The notes below the pieces were generated by a model, which ran no database searches, was not told where the DNA came from, and saw only the letters and a list, made by a program, of their open reading frames with translations. This document shows positions 17,990 to 32,799 of a stretch of 64,000 nt of DNA, piece by piece. A program made the position numbers and the translations under genes. Origin of the DNA: Novosphingobium sp. BW1. GTDB taxonomy: Bacteria > Pseudomonadota > Alphaproteobacteria > Sphingomonadales > Sphingomonadaceae. The stretch covers positions 124,001 to 188,000 of the forward strand of contig NZ_VIRF01000078.1 in NCBI RefSeq assembly GCF_008107685.1. The letters run 5' to 3'. Positions within the stretch are counted from its first letter, which is position 1. Each line of letters starts with the position of its first letter.

Positions 17990-18037
17990 CACCCACTCCT
18001 TTCCGAGCCTCACTTCAAGTGCCTATATGCACAGGCG

Positions 18038-20215
<2,178 letters not shown>

Positions 20216-20757
20216 GCGGCAGGGCAACTCTCCGACGAACGGACAGCTCCCGAATTTGAAGCCCGATTGAACCACAGAACACCGCCCCATGCACACCTCG
20301 ACAGCCCGTTCATCTGGCATTCAGTCGATTCATCAAGCAACCTCGTCCGCCCCCCCAGGCGAAAGGATAATGTTGCTATGTGCAAAGTTGCGCGCTGCGC
20401 GCACCAATTTGCTACTTGACGCATGCAAGCCCCACCATACCGGCGACCAAATTCAGAAACCCTGAATACGAATTGGCACGAACATTCGTGTATTTCCCTA
20501 GAATTTCCAGAGCACTGGCCGCATTCGCAAAGGAAATTGCCTATCGCCCCTGCCTACGACTGCCCCGACTACTGTGAACGCTACCTTTTTGCCCCGACTG
20601 CGGTTGAGTTCCCACACCAACGTGACCTCGAGTGCCGGGGTGCCTTGCATAGTCGCAATATCGTCGCTATGCGCGCCCCGTCTGCAGGCCGGGGGGACAT
20701 GCACAACAGGTTCCCCATCCAGTGCCTCAGCCCACCCGATGTAAGGATAGGACACGC
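20216..20757. other. 540-bp intergenic region upstream of the ATP synthase operon
   Basis: No protein-coding gene is recognisable here. It should carry the atp promoter. A weak sigma-70-like pair, TTGCAT near 20645 and CTATGC about 16 bp later, is the best candidate. A short palindrome GCGCGCTGCGCGC lies near 20391. The AT content is higher than the neighbouring genes. Confidence 0.4.
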
Positions 20758-22856
<2,099 letters not shown>

Positions 22857-22866
22857 GCCCTGCGTC

Positions 22867-22940
22867 GCCCCGGTGAAAGCCGGGGCCGCACCCGGCACGA
22901 CGCAAGTCCTGCCGCACACGATCCCGGCTCTGTCCGGGAT
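22867..22940. repeat. Two short hairpins in the atpA-atpG gap
   Basis: GCCCCGG (22867-22873) pairs with CCGGGGC (22880-22886), and ATCCCGG (22921-22927) pairs with CCGGGAT (22934-22940). Both have six-base loops. The second has the form ATCCCGG-N6-CCGGGATGAC, common as a dispersed repeat in proteobacterial chromosomes. They may affect mRNA stability and subunit dosage. Confidence 0.5.
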
Positions 22941-22959
22941 GACGAATGGAGAAAATTGA

Positions 22960-25324
<2,365 letters not shown>

Positions 25325-25339
25325 GGAATTCGCTCGGAG

Positions 25340-25372
25340 CCCGGCACCGTCCCGCAAGGTTCAGGTGCCGGG
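25340..25372. repeat. Hairpin between atpD and atpC
   Basis: CCCGGCACC pairs perfectly with GGTGCCGGG (9 bp, 15-base loop), within the 127-bp gap after atpD. It has no U-run. Like the atpA-atpG hairpins, it may protect or separate the message upstream of the epsilon gene. Confidence 0.5.
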
Positions 25373-25451
25373 TCCAGCCTCCTCCTGAAGGCATGCCCGA
25401 CAGGGTCATTCCCGCCCCTCGGGCCCTCTTCCAAGCGCAAGGAAACGCAAC

Positions 25452-25709
25452 ATGGCACTGCATTTCGAACTCGTGACGCCGGCGAAGCTGGTTCGCTCGG
25501 AGGACGTCCACATGGTCGTCGTCCCCGGCACCGAAGGTCAGTTCGGTGTTCTTGCCGGTCACGCCCCTTTCATGTCGACCGTCGCCGATGGCGCGATCAA
25601 GGTCTACAAGACCGAGAACGGCATTCCCGAAGAGATCGTGATCTCGGGCGGCTTTGCCGAAGTCGGCGACAAGGGCCTGACCGTTCTGGCCGAACACGTC
25701 GAGAACTGA
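25452..25709 (+). CDS. atpC: F1Fo ATP synthase subunit epsilon (short form)
   Basis: An 85-residue epsilon subunit comprising only the N-terminal beta-sandwich domain: [36 protein letters not shown], then [20 protein letters not shown]. Typical bacterial epsilon is about 130-140 residues with a C-terminal helical hairpin that inhibits ATP hydrolysis; that part is absent here, with a stop directly after the beta domain. A terminator follows. It closes the F1 operon. Confidence 0.93.
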   Translation: MALHFELVTPAKLVRSEDVHMVVVPGTEGQFGVLAGHAPFMSTVADGAIKVYKTENGIPEEIVISGGFAEVGDKGLTVLAEHVEN

Positions 25710-25736
25710 TCCTCAGCGATCACCTCGCCATCTTAC

Positions 25737-25779
25737 GCGAAAAAGGGCGCCCCGGACTTCCGGCGGCGCCCTTTTTCGC
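25737..25779 (+). terminator. Rho-independent terminator of the atp operon
   Basis: A perfect 15-bp stem, GCGAAAAAGGGCGCC with GGCGCCCTTTTTCGC, around a 13-base loop. The T-run is built into the stem, so it works in both directions. It lies 28 bp after atpC. Confidence 0.9.
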
Positions 25780-25803
25780 AACAAGTGCAAAGGCAGGAAT
25801 TTC

Positions 25804-25825
25804 GCAAGGGACCATCGCCCCTTGC
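25804..25825. repeat. REP-like palindrome (copy D, inverted orientation)
   Basis: GCAAGGG (25804-25810) and CCCTTGC (25819-25825) form a 7-bp stem. Its reverse complement contains GGGCGATGG, close to the GGGCGATAG core of the copies at 9233 and 25901. The flank GGAATTTC resembles that of the copy at 53885. Confidence 0.5.
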
Positions 25826-25900
25826 CCCCGAAATGGGCGACCTCCCACTCTGGGCGCCAACCACGCTGGTGACAGGTGAGTTAGACAGTCTGTGAGCCCC

Positions 25901-25914
25901 AGGGCGATAGCCCT
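25901..25914. repeat. REP-like palindrome, GGGCGATAG core (copy B)
   Basis: AGGGC and GCCCT form a perfect 5-bp stem around GATA, followed by CGGAT as in the copy at 9233. With copy D 75 bp upstream in the opposite orientation it makes an inverted pair, as REP doublets do. No gene is seen in the 25710-25958 gap apart from these and the terminator. Confidence 0.5.
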
Positions 25915-25958
25915 CGGATCTGTTTTTCTACGCTCCCCATAGCGCGCCTCCCACTAGG

Positions 25959-26237
25959 TCATTTCTTACGGCGTGTGGGTGCGTGAAAATCGCAAGGCTT
26001 GTTAGAAATCCAGGCAAGGAAGCGTGCGATCTCGGTCTGGCCGCGCAACGCTTCGACGTCCTCTCCGATCCGTTCCAGCTCAGCGTTGCTGAAAGTCACG
26101 TGCAGCGTGCGGTGGCAGATCGGATGGACGGGCCGCGTCGCGCGCCCTCCCCGGCTCTTGGGAACGGGGTGGTGCCATTCCACCTTTCGCCCCAGTTCGC
26201 GCAGGCACAGCCAGCAGGTATTCTCCGCGTCGTCCAT
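25959..26237 (-). CDS. Small HNH-type zinc-finger protein
   Basis: A 92-residue protein with CWLC, then VEWHHPVPKSRGG and HPICHRTLH. The order CxxC...HH...C(H) fits the HNH endonuclease fold, with the first His of HH as catalytic residue. It ends in a Lys/Arg-rich tail. The family includes nucleases and McrA-like repair or restriction proteins; the activity here is inferred. It is convergent with atpC and divergent from cpaF. Confidence 0.75.
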   Translation of the reverse strand: MDDAENTCWLCLRELGRKVEWHHPVPKSRGGRATRPVHPICHRTLHVTFSNAELERIGEDVEALRGQTEIARFLAWISNKPCDFHAPTRRKK

Positions 26238-26391
26238 GCCCCCAATCTAGGTATCGACGCGCGCCTTGCCAGCCCCTCCCTTCCCTCGACACATTAGGGA
26301 GTTATCAAAGTTTCAACCTTAATCTCCCACCTGAAACATGGAAATTTGCCCGGCGTCAGACCGGGCCGTGGATACTAGGGTTGACGATACG

Positions 26392-27912
26392 ATGACGGCA
26401 TTCGGGCGACGCAGTGGGATCGGACAGGGTACGCGTCCAGCTTTCGGGGTGGCCAAACCCCTGAAGGGCGGAGCAGGCGCCAAAGATCAGCAGGCCCCGG
26501 CTCCCGGTTCTGCGCCCGTCCCGGGCAACGATGCCCCGTCCTCCCCTGCGGCCGACAAGGCGCCCAGCAATCCCAATTCGCGCGAAGACGCGATGTCGCG
26601 TCTTGCCGACCGCGCCAATGCGGTTCACGAAAACCAGGAGCAGGACAGCTTCGAGGCCTCGATCCACAAGATCAAGGAGCAGGTCCTCCCCCGCCTTCTC
26701 GAACGTGTCGATCCCGAGGCGGCCGCGACCCTTACCAAGGACGAACTCTCCGAGGAATTCCGACCGATCATCGTCGAGGTGCTCGCCGAACTGAAGATCA
26801 CCTTCAACCGGCGCGAGCAGTTTGCGCTGGAAAAGGTGCTGATCGACGAGTTGCTCGGCTTCGGTCCACTGGAGGAGCTCCTCAACGACCCCGACGTCTC
26901 GGACATCATGGTCAACGGCCCCAACCAGACCTACATCGAGAAGAAGGGCAAGCTGCAGCTGGCAGGAACCAAGTTCCGCGATGAACAGCACCTCTTCCAG
27001 ATCGCCCAGCGTATCGTCAACCAGGTCGGCCGCCGCGTCGACCAGACTACTCCGCTCGCCGACGCGCGCCTCAAGGACGGCAGCCGCGTCAACGTGATCG
27101 TCCCGCCGCTCAGCTTGCGCGGCACCGCGATCTCGATCCGTAAGTTTTCTGAGAAGCCGATCACGATCGACATGCTGCGCGACTTCGGCTCGATGTCGGA
27201 CAAGATGGCAACGGCGCTCAAGATTGCAGGTGCATGCCGCATGAACGTTGTCATCTCGGGCGGTACCGGCTCGGGCAAGACGACCATGCTCAATGCCCTG
27301 TCCAAGATGATCGATCCGGGCGAGCGCGTGCTGACCATCGAGGACGCCGCCGAACTTCGCCTCCAGCAGCCGCACTGGCTGCCGCTTGAAACCCGTCCGC
27401 CGAACCTTGAGGGCCAGGGCGCCATCACTATCGGGGACCTCGTCAAGAACGCCCTGCGCATGCGCCCGGACCGCATCATCCTGGGCGAAATTCGCGGCGC
27501 GGAATGTTTCGACCTTCTCGCCGCCATGAACACCGGCCACGATGGCTCGATGTGCACCCTCCACGCCAACTCCCCGCGTGAGTGTCTGGGGCGCATGGAA
27601 AACATGATCCTGATGGGCGACATCAAGATCCCCAAGGAGGCGATCAGCCGCCAGATCGCCGAATCCGTCGACATCATCGTGCAGGTCAAGCGCCTGCGCG
27701 ACGGTTCGCGCCGCACCACCAACATCACCGAGGTGATCGGCATGGAAGGTGACGTCATCGTCACCCAGGAACTGTTCAAGTTCGAGTATCTGGACGAAAC
27801 CGACGACGGCAAGATCATTGGCGAATTCCGCGCCTCGGGCCTGCGCCCCTATACGCTGGAGAAGGCACGCCAGTTCGGCTTTGACCAGGCCTTCCTCGAA
27901 GCCTGCCTCTAA
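26392..27912 (+). CDS. cpaF: CpaF/TadA-type secretion ATPase
   Basis: A 506-residue PilT/VirB11-superfamily ATPase. Residues 1-75 are Pro/Ala/Gly-rich and likely disordered. The N-terminal domain includes LLGFGPLEELLNDPDVSDIMVNGP. The core has Walker A ISGGTGSGKTTMLNAL, the Asp box LTIEDAAELRLQQPH, Walker B RPDRIILGEIRGAE and the His box ATLH-like MCTLHANS. It drives Flp/Tad pilus assembly. No other tad/flp genes are in the window, so it is physically separate. The ATG at 26392 (MTAFGRRSG) is preferred to one at 26338. A bidirectional terminator follows. Confidence 0.93.
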   Translation: MTAFGRRSGIGQGTRPAFGVAKPLKGGAGAKDQQAPAPGSAPVPGNDAPSSPAADKAPSNPNSREDAMSRLADRANAVHENQEQDSFEASIHKIKEQVLPRLLERVDPEAAATLTKDELSEEFRPIIVEVLAELKITFNRREQFALEKVLIDELLGFGPLEELLNDPDVSDIMVNGPNQTYIEKKGKLQLAGTKFRDEQHLFQIAQRIVNQVGRRVDQTTPLADARLKDGSRVNVIVPPLSLRGTAISIRKFSEKPITIDMLRDFGSMSDKMATALKIAGACRMNVVISGGTGSGKTTMLNALSKMIDPGERVLTIEDAAELRLQQPHWLPLETRPPNLEGQGAITIGDLVKNALRMRPDRIILGEIRGAECFDLLAAMNTGHDGSMCTLHANSPRECLGRMENMILMGDIKIPKEAISRQIAESVDIIVQVKRLRDGSRRTTNITEVIGMEGDVIVTQELFKFEYLDETDDGKIIGEFRASGLRPYTLEKARQFGFDQAFLEACL

Positions 27913-27931
27913 GCGCGAATTCGTGACCTGA

Positions 27932-27964
27932 AAGGCCCCATCAGCGTTCGGCTGACGGGGCCTT
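27932..27964. terminator. Bidirectional terminator between cpaF and pldA-like gene
   Basis: AAGGCCCCATCAGC pairs with GCTGACGGGGCCTT (one A/C mismatch) around a short loop, ending in CTTCTTCG. It lies 20 bp after cpaF and 18 bp after the convergent gene's stop. Confidence 0.8.
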
Positions 27965-27981
27965 CTTCGTTTCAACGAAGA

Positions 27982-29301
27982 TCAGCGTACGATGGAAACA
28001 CCAAAACGCAGGCGCGTGACCTTGCGGTTGTAGTCGAGCAGGTTCTCGCCGTACCCGGTAAAGGCCTGGCCGAAGAGGTAGAGGTTGAGCCCGGTCTCGA
28101 TGATATTGTCCATCGGGTAGGAAAGCTCCCCGTTGATCGCCGCCTTGCCCGACGAGAAGTTCATCCGGCTCGTGGTGGTAAGACGCAGACCATCGTCCTT
28201 TCCGATTTCGGCAAAGAGGCCGGTCGAGCCACGGTAGTGGCGGATATCGGGGTTGTCCGAAAGATCGCCCACGTAGAAGAACAGGCGCGGTCCGAACGAC
28301 ACGGTATAGTCGCCCGCTTCCACGGAGGCCACCGGCTGGATGTAGACCGTATTCGCACTGCGCGAGGCTTCCCCGTCGCGGCCGTTGGATTCGTGGCGAA
28401 GGCCCAATTGCCCGCCGAGCGACAGCCCATCACCGACCTCGACCGCGGGCTGCAGGTAAAAGATCTCGGGCATGAAATCGATGTTGCGGAAGGGCGAGGA
28501 ATCCGCGCCCAAGTCCCAGAACATGCGCTGGGTGTAGGCAAAGTGCAGGCCATTGGCTAACGGTGCACCAAGGCCGACATCGCCCGGATCGCCGAACAGT
28601 TGGTACTTGAAGCTGATCTGGATGCGCCCTTCGCTATTGGTTCCCGGACCATATGCGGCATAGATCGGCTTGTAGGCAGAAAGGTTTTCGAGGAAGGCAT
28701 TGCCTCGCTCGCCCTTGGCCGAGGGCATCTCGCTGGGCGCGAGCACGATGCCGGTCTTAGCCTGCTTGGCCTCGGAGGCCACCGCGATCGCAGTCTCCTC
28801 GCCAGCCGGTGCCACCGCAGGGGCGGCAACGGCGAGACGCTTGGCGCGGCTGGGTACGAGATAGTGCGGCGAGGCAACGCCCTCATCCAGGCTGAGCGAG
28901 ATCGCGGTAGTTTCACCTGACGCCTCGCTCGCCGTGACTGCGTTGGGCAGGCGCAGTTGGCACTGGCGCGTGGCGGGATTGGCCGGGGCCACTTCGCCGC
29001 GTGCCGCAGGAGCGCACCTGATCGTTGCGGGAACGCGCTGCATACCCACCGTCAGTATCGCATCCAGATTATCGGGGACGGCTACGGGGACACCTGCGGC
29101 AGGGAGCGCGACAACCTCGATTTCGACGGTGGACTCGTCCGCGGTGGGCGCCATCTGCGCAACGAGCAAGCGCGGCTCTTTCGGCGCCTGAACCTGAACT
29201 TGGGCCCAGGCCGGGGCCTGCGAAAGAGCAAGAACGAGACCGCCCATCGGCAGGACGGCGCCTGTCCGGAGCCACCCGGCCCGGCTTCGTGCAATAGTCA
29301 T
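27982..29301 (-). CDS. Outer-membrane phospholipase A-like protein (PldA family)
   Basis: A 439-residue exported protein: signal peptide to about residue 34 (VLALSQAPAWA), an N-terminal region of about 190 residues with LPNAVTAS and Ala-rich stretches, then a beta-barrel like OMPLA. The barrel shows QRMFWDLGADSSPFRNIDF, the active-site HESNG (His and Ser, residues 303-307), Asn in ASRSANTVYI, NPDIRHYRG and C-terminal GYGENLLDYNRKVTRLRFGV, all matching E. coli PldA features. It should hydrolyse outer-membrane phospholipids. E. coli PldA has no such N-terminal extension. The ATG at 29301 fits the signal peptide. Confidence 0.87.
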   Translation of the reverse strand: MTIARSRAGWLRTGAVLPMGGLVLALSQAPAWAQVQVQAPKEPRLLVAQMAPTADESTVEIEVVALPAAGVPVAVPDNLDAILTVGMQRVPATIRCAPAARGEVAPANPATRQCQLRLPNAVTASEASGETTAISLSLDEGVASPHYLVPSRAKRLAVAAPAVAPAGEETAIAVASEAKQAKTGIVLAPSEMPSAKGERGNAFLENLSAYKPIYAAYGPGTNSEGRIQISFKYQLFGDPGDVGLGAPLANGLHFAYTQRMFWDLGADSSPFRNIDFMPEIFYLQPAVEVGDGLSLGGQLGLRHESNGRDGEASRSANTVYIQPVASVEAGDYTVSFGPRLFFYVGDLSDNPDIRHYRGSTGLFAEIGKDDGLRLTTTSRMNFSSGKAAINGELSYPMDNIIETGLNLYLFGQAFTGYGENLLDYNRKVTRLRFGVSIVR

Positions 29302-29377
29302 CTTGATCGTGTCCCCCGTTAGCGCCCCGGCGAAGGAGCTTTCTCCCTGTCTGGACCTGTATCGCGGCGTCACCAGG

Positions 29378-29584
29378 TCAGATGCCCAGCCAGTGACGAC
29401 CGCCGACACCGATCAGCAGCACAGCTCCCAGAAACGCAAAAAGGAAGATCGCGTTCCATGGCATGAACCCGACCCGGTCGAGATCGGTTCGCCGCAGGCG
29501 TCGCCGCTCGGCCGATGTTGCCACCAGTGCCAGTATGGCGAGCACGGCGCCGCACGTCACCATGATCTGATCGGTCGGTTCCAT
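29378..29584 (-). CDS. Small two-helix membrane protein
   Basis: A 68-residue protein with two hydrophobic segments, IMVTCGAVLAILALVATSA and NAIFLFAFLGAVLLIGVGG, separated by the basic loop ERRRLRRTDLDR. The positive loop suggests both ends outside the cytoplasm. No function known. It lies upstream of the pldA-like gene and divergent from the DMT transporter. Confidence 0.65.
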   Translation of the reverse strand: MEPTDQIMVTCGAVLAILALVATSAERRRLRRTDLDRVGFMPWNAIFLFAFLGAVLLIGVGGRHWLGI

Positions 29585-29628
29585 GCCCCTGCTCTTGCCC
29601 CGAAGCGCGCAGGAGTTAAAGCGCCTTC

Positions 29629-30639
29629 GTGACCTCTTCCCCAGACATGCCCGCCCCCAGCGCCAAGACACGCCCCGTTCCGGCCGAGCGCCCACACAAT
29701 CCGCTGCTGGCGATCTCGCTGCGTCTGGGCGCCACGCTGGCGCTGGCAACGATGTTTATGCTGATCAAGCTTGCCGGGACCTACGGAGTCTCGATGCCCG
29801 AGCTGATGTTCTGGCGTCAAGCGATCAGCGTCCCACTCATTGCAGGGGCGCTCTATTTCACGGGTCAGTTCGGCAAACTCGGCACGCGCCGTCCGCTGGC
29901 CCATGCGGGTCGCGCGGCGGTGGGGACGGCGGGCCTGTTCTGCAACATCGCGGCCTCCACCCTGCTCCCCCTGCCCGTAGCCACGACGCTGGGCTTTACC
30001 GCCCCGCTCTTCGCCGTTCTCATCACGGCGATTGTCCTGCGCGAGCATGTCGGACGCTGGCGCTGGACCGCGGTGATCGCCGGGTTTGCGGGCGTCCTCG
30101 TCATCGCGGGCCCGGGTGAGATCGCCAATGTGCCAGTGCTGGGCGTCGCAGCCGGACTGGGCGCCGGGATTATAGTTGCCACCGTCAGCTTCCAGATCCG
30201 CGACCTTGCGCGCACCGACACGCCGATCTCGATGGTGTTCTGGTTTGCGCTTTTCGGGATGTTGGGGGCCAGCCTGTTCCTTCCCTTCTACGGACGTTGG
30301 CACGAACCGCAGGTCTACCTCATCCTGATCGCGCTGGGGTTGGCAGGTACCCTCGGCCAGTTCTTCATCGCCGCCTCGCTGCGCTACGCCTCGGTCGCGA
30401 CCGTGGTTGTCATCGATTATGTCTCGCTCATCTGGGCGACAACCTATGGCCTCGTCATCTTTGGCAGCTGGCCACCGCATACGACCTGGCTGGGAGCCCC
30501 GCTCATCATAGCGGCAGGCCTCATCATCACCTGGCGCGAACACTACTTGTTCCGCCGCGTTTCCACGGCCTCCGCGATCGACGCCAGCGCTCTTGAAGAA
30601 GCCGCCGAGGGCGAAGCTGTCCCACGCAGCGGAACCTGA
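29629..30639 (+). CDS. EamA/DMT-family transporter
   Basis: A 336-residue inner-membrane protein with ten predicted helices. The first EamA repeat includes LKLAGTYGVSMPELMFWRQ with the preceding MFMLIK; the second includes FIAASLRYASVATVVVIDYVS. S-adenosylmethionine or riboflavin/amino-acid export are known roles in related groups, but the substrate is unknown. GTG at 29629 with AGGAG at 29611 is used; ATG at 29647 is an alternative six codons later. It is followed by the entericidin genes. Confidence 0.85.
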   Translation: MTSSPDMPAPSAKTRPVPAERPHNPLLAISLRLGATLALATMFMLIKLAGTYGVSMPELMFWRQAISVPLIAGALYFTGQFGKLGTRRPLAHAGRAAVGTAGLFCNIAASTLLPLPVATTLGFTAPLFAVLITAIVLREHVGRWRWTAVIAGFAGVLVIAGPGEIANVPVLGVAAGLGAGIIVATVSFQIRDLARTDTPISMVFWFALFGMLGASLFLPFYGRWHEPQVYLILIALGLAGTLGQFFIAASLRYASVATVVVIDYVSLIWATTYGLVIFGSWPPHTTWLGAPLIIAAGLIITWREHYLFRRVSTASAIDASALEEAAEGEAVPRSGT

Positions 30640-30709
30640 TCATGGTTTGCGTGTTTTTCCCTGCGACCCGGCCGCTTGCGGCCTCGCGGCACGAAAAGGA
30701 AAAGACACC

Positions 30710-30841
30710 ATGATCAAGAAGTTCACTTTTGCCCTCCTTGCCAGCGGCCTCGTCCTGGGTGCGAGCGCGTGCAACACCGTCAAGGGCGCGGGCGAAGACA
30801 TTGAATCGGTCGGCCAGGCAGGCGACGACGCCATCAACTGA
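30710..30841 (+). CDS. Entericidin-family lipopeptide (first copy)
   Basis: A 43-residue lipoprotein: MIKKFTFALLASGLVLGASA then Cys in a lipobox (GASAC), followed by NTVKGAGEDIESVGQAGDDA, which is the entericidin A/B core. Entericidins are small cell-envelope lipoproteins; in E. coli they form a toxin-antidote pair tied to stationary-phase lysis. A second, similar gene lies 164 bp downstream. An AAAAGGAAAAG Shine-Dalgarno region precedes the ATG. Confidence 0.9.
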   Translation: MIKKFTFALLASGLVLGASACNTVKGAGEDIESVGQAGDDAIN

Positions 30842-31005
30842 GCCCCACGACACGATCCGGACCGTGCTGGCGCCCCTCTCCTCCAACAGAAGCGCCTGCG
30901 CGGTCCGGTGCCGTGCCCCAGCCGGACGGGGAAGGTTGATCTTGGCAGGATAGCGATGCTTCGCCTAAGAACATCGCTCCATCCACCACGAAAAGATCAA
31001 CCGCA

Positions 31006-31137
31006 ATGATCGGCAAACCGCTTACTCTTCTTGCCACCCTCGGCCTTCTGGCCAGCCTTGGCGCCTGCAACACCGTCAAAGGCCTTGGCCGCGACGTGGA
31101 ATCGGTAGGGCAGGCGGGCGAGCGCGCCATCAATTGA
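31006..31137 (+). CDS. Entericidin-family lipopeptide (second copy)
   Basis: A 43-residue lipoprotein, MIGKPLTLLATLGLLASLGA then Cys, followed by NTVKGLGRDVESVGQAGERA. It is a clear paralogue of the gene at 30710, with an Arg-bearing, less acidic mature part (GRD/GER instead of GED/GDD). The two charge patterns recall the EcnA/EcnB pair. It is followed by a GC-rich hairpin. Confidence 0.88.
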   Translation: MIGKPLTLLATLGLLASLGACNTVKGLGRDVESVGQAGERAIN

Positions 31138-31174
31138 TCGCACCGCCGCGTTTCACCAGCGCTACAAACGAGAA

Positions 31175-31204
31175 CGGCCGCAATCCGGGAAAGGACTGCG
31201 GCCG
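31175..31204. terminator. Hairpin between entericidin and gcvPB
   Basis: CGGCCGCA pairs with TGCGGCCG over a 14-base loop that can add three more pairs (TCC/GGA). It lies between convergent genes and probably ends both transcripts, though neither side has a good U-run. Confidence 0.55.
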
Positions 31205-31230
31205 CATTCGCGTGCGCTGAAACTGGTGGA

Positions 31231-32799
31231 TCAGGCCTCTTCGTCGCCCTTCCAGACGAGCACGGGCTTGCGCGCAGCGCGAGTCTCGTCGAGACGGCGG
31301 CGCGGCGCGAAGTGCGGCGCGGTGTGCAGGCTCTCGTCCTGCTCCTGCGCGCGCTGGGCAAGGTTGCGCATTGAGGCGATGAAGCGGTCGAGGCCTTGCT
31401 TGCTCTCGGTCTCGGTCGGCTCGATCAGCATTGCGCCCTTCACCACCAGCGGGAAGTAGACCGTCATCGGGTGGAAGCCCTCGTCGATCAGGCCCTTCGC
31501 GATGTCGAGCGTGGAGATGCCATCGGGCAGGCCCGCATCACTGAAGAGCGCTTCGTGCATGCACGGGCCGCTCTTGCCGAACGGCGCCTCCAGCACGTCC
31601 TCGAGGCTGCGCAGGATGTAGTTGGCGTTCAGCACGGCATCTTCCGAAACCTGCTTCAGACCATCCGCGCCGTGGCTAAGGATATAGGCCAAAGCGCGGG
31701 TGAACATGCCCATCTGGCCGTGGAAGGCAACCATGCGGCCAAAGGCGCGTTCGTGCCCTTCCCCGCGGTTCTCTTCCTCGACAAGGTGGACCTCGCCCTC
31801 TTCGCCGCGCGTCACGAAGGGAAGCGGCGCATAAGGGGCGAGCGCTTCGGACAGCACCACCGGACCGGCACCCGGACCGCCGCCGCCGTGCGGCGTGGAG
31901 AAGGTCTTGTGCAGGTTGATGTGCATGGCATCGACACCAAGATCGCCCGGACGCACGCGCCCGACGATGGCGTTGAAGTTTGCGCCGTCACAGTAGACGT
32001 AGCCGCCCACAGCGTGGACCGCGTCCGCAATTTCCTTGAGGTCGGGCTCGAACAGGCCGCAGGTGTTGGGGTTGGTGATCATGACGCCCGCAACGTCTGG
32101 GCCCAGCTTTTCCTTGAGCGCTTCCAGATCGACGCGGCCCTCGGGCGTTGCCGGAATGGCCTGAACCTTGAAGCCGGCAAACGCGGCCGTCGCCGGGTTG
32201 GTGCCGTGCGCGCTTTCGGGAACAAGAACGATCTCACGGCTCTCCCCACGCGCATCGAGCGCGGCGCGGATGCACAAGAGGCCGCAAAGTTCGCCGTGTG
32301 CGCCAGCCTTGGGGCTCATCGCGACCGACGCCATGCCGGTCAGCTTCATCAGCCAGTCGGCCAGCTGCTCGATGACCTCAAGCGCGCCCTCGACCGTCTT
32401 TTGCGGCTGGAGCGGATGGACATCGGCGAAGCCAGGCAGACGCGCCATCTTCTCGTTCAGGCGCGGGTTGTGCTTCATCGTGCACGAGCCGAGCGGGAAC
32501 GGGCCAAGGTCGATGCCGTAGTTCTGGCGCGAGAGGCGCGTGTAGTGGCGCACCGTCTCGGGCTCGGACAGGCCGGGCAGCGCGGGCGCAGCCTTGCGGC
32601 GGAACTTCGAAAGCGCAGGCGACACCGCCTTGCTCGGGGCCTCGATGTCGACGCCGGTCTGCCCTTCGCAGCCCAGTTCGAAGATCAGCGCTTCTTCCAG
32701 CATGAGCGCGCGGTCGCCGCTCTGCGTCGCGGGCGCCATGTCGCCAAGGGCAACTTCGTTCATGCTGGGACGCCAGCCAGCCGTGTTCACACCGCTCAT
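31231..32799 (-). CDS. gcvPB: Glycine dehydrogenase (decarboxylating) subunit 2
   Basis: A 522-residue PLP enzyme half of the split P-protein of the glycine cleavage system. The PLP Lys is in [20 protein letters not shown]; other conserved parts are [29 protein letters not shown] and [11 protein letters not shown]. With GcvPA it decarboxylates glycine and passes the aminomethyl group to lipoyl-GcvH. Its start overlaps the gcvPA stop by four bases. It is the last gene of gcvT-H-PA-PB. Confidence 0.97.
   Translation of the reverse strand: MSGVNTAGWRPSMNEVALGDMAPATQSGDRALMLEEALIFELGCEGQTGVDIEAPSKAVSPALSKFRRKAAPALPGLSEPETVRHYTRLSRQNYGIDLGPFPLGSCTMKHNPRLNEKMARLPGFADVHPLQPQKTVEGALEVIEQLADWLMKLTGMASVAMSPKAGAHGELCGLLCIRAALDARGESREIVLVPESAHGTNPATAAFAGFKVQAIPATPEGRVDLEALKEKLGPDVAGVMITNPNTCGLFEPDLKEIADAVHAVGGYVYCDGANFNAIVGRVRPGDLGVDAMHINLHKTFSTPHGGGGPGAGPVVLSEALAPYAPLPFVTRGEEGEVHLVEEENRGEGHERAFGRMVAFHGQMGMFTRALAYILSHGADGLKQVSEDAVLNANYILRSLEDVLEAPFGKSGPCMHEALFSDAGLPDGISTLDIAKGLIDEGFHPMTVYFPLVVKGAMLIEPTETESKQGLDRFIASMRNLAQRAQEQDESLHTAPHFAPRRRLDETRAARKPVLVWKGDEEA

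Noticed and set aside
16439..18037. Open frame continuous with priA, antisense to the transaldolase and DUF4197 genes
   Set aside because: The plus-strand frame runs open for 1.6 kb before priA only because of high GC content. The transaldolase and DUF4197-like genes on the minus strand are clear family members.
26356..27975. Long antisense open frame (539 residues) across cpaF
   Set aside because: No family resemblance, no start signals, and the sense strand is an obvious CpaF ATPase. High GC third positions create antisense open frames.
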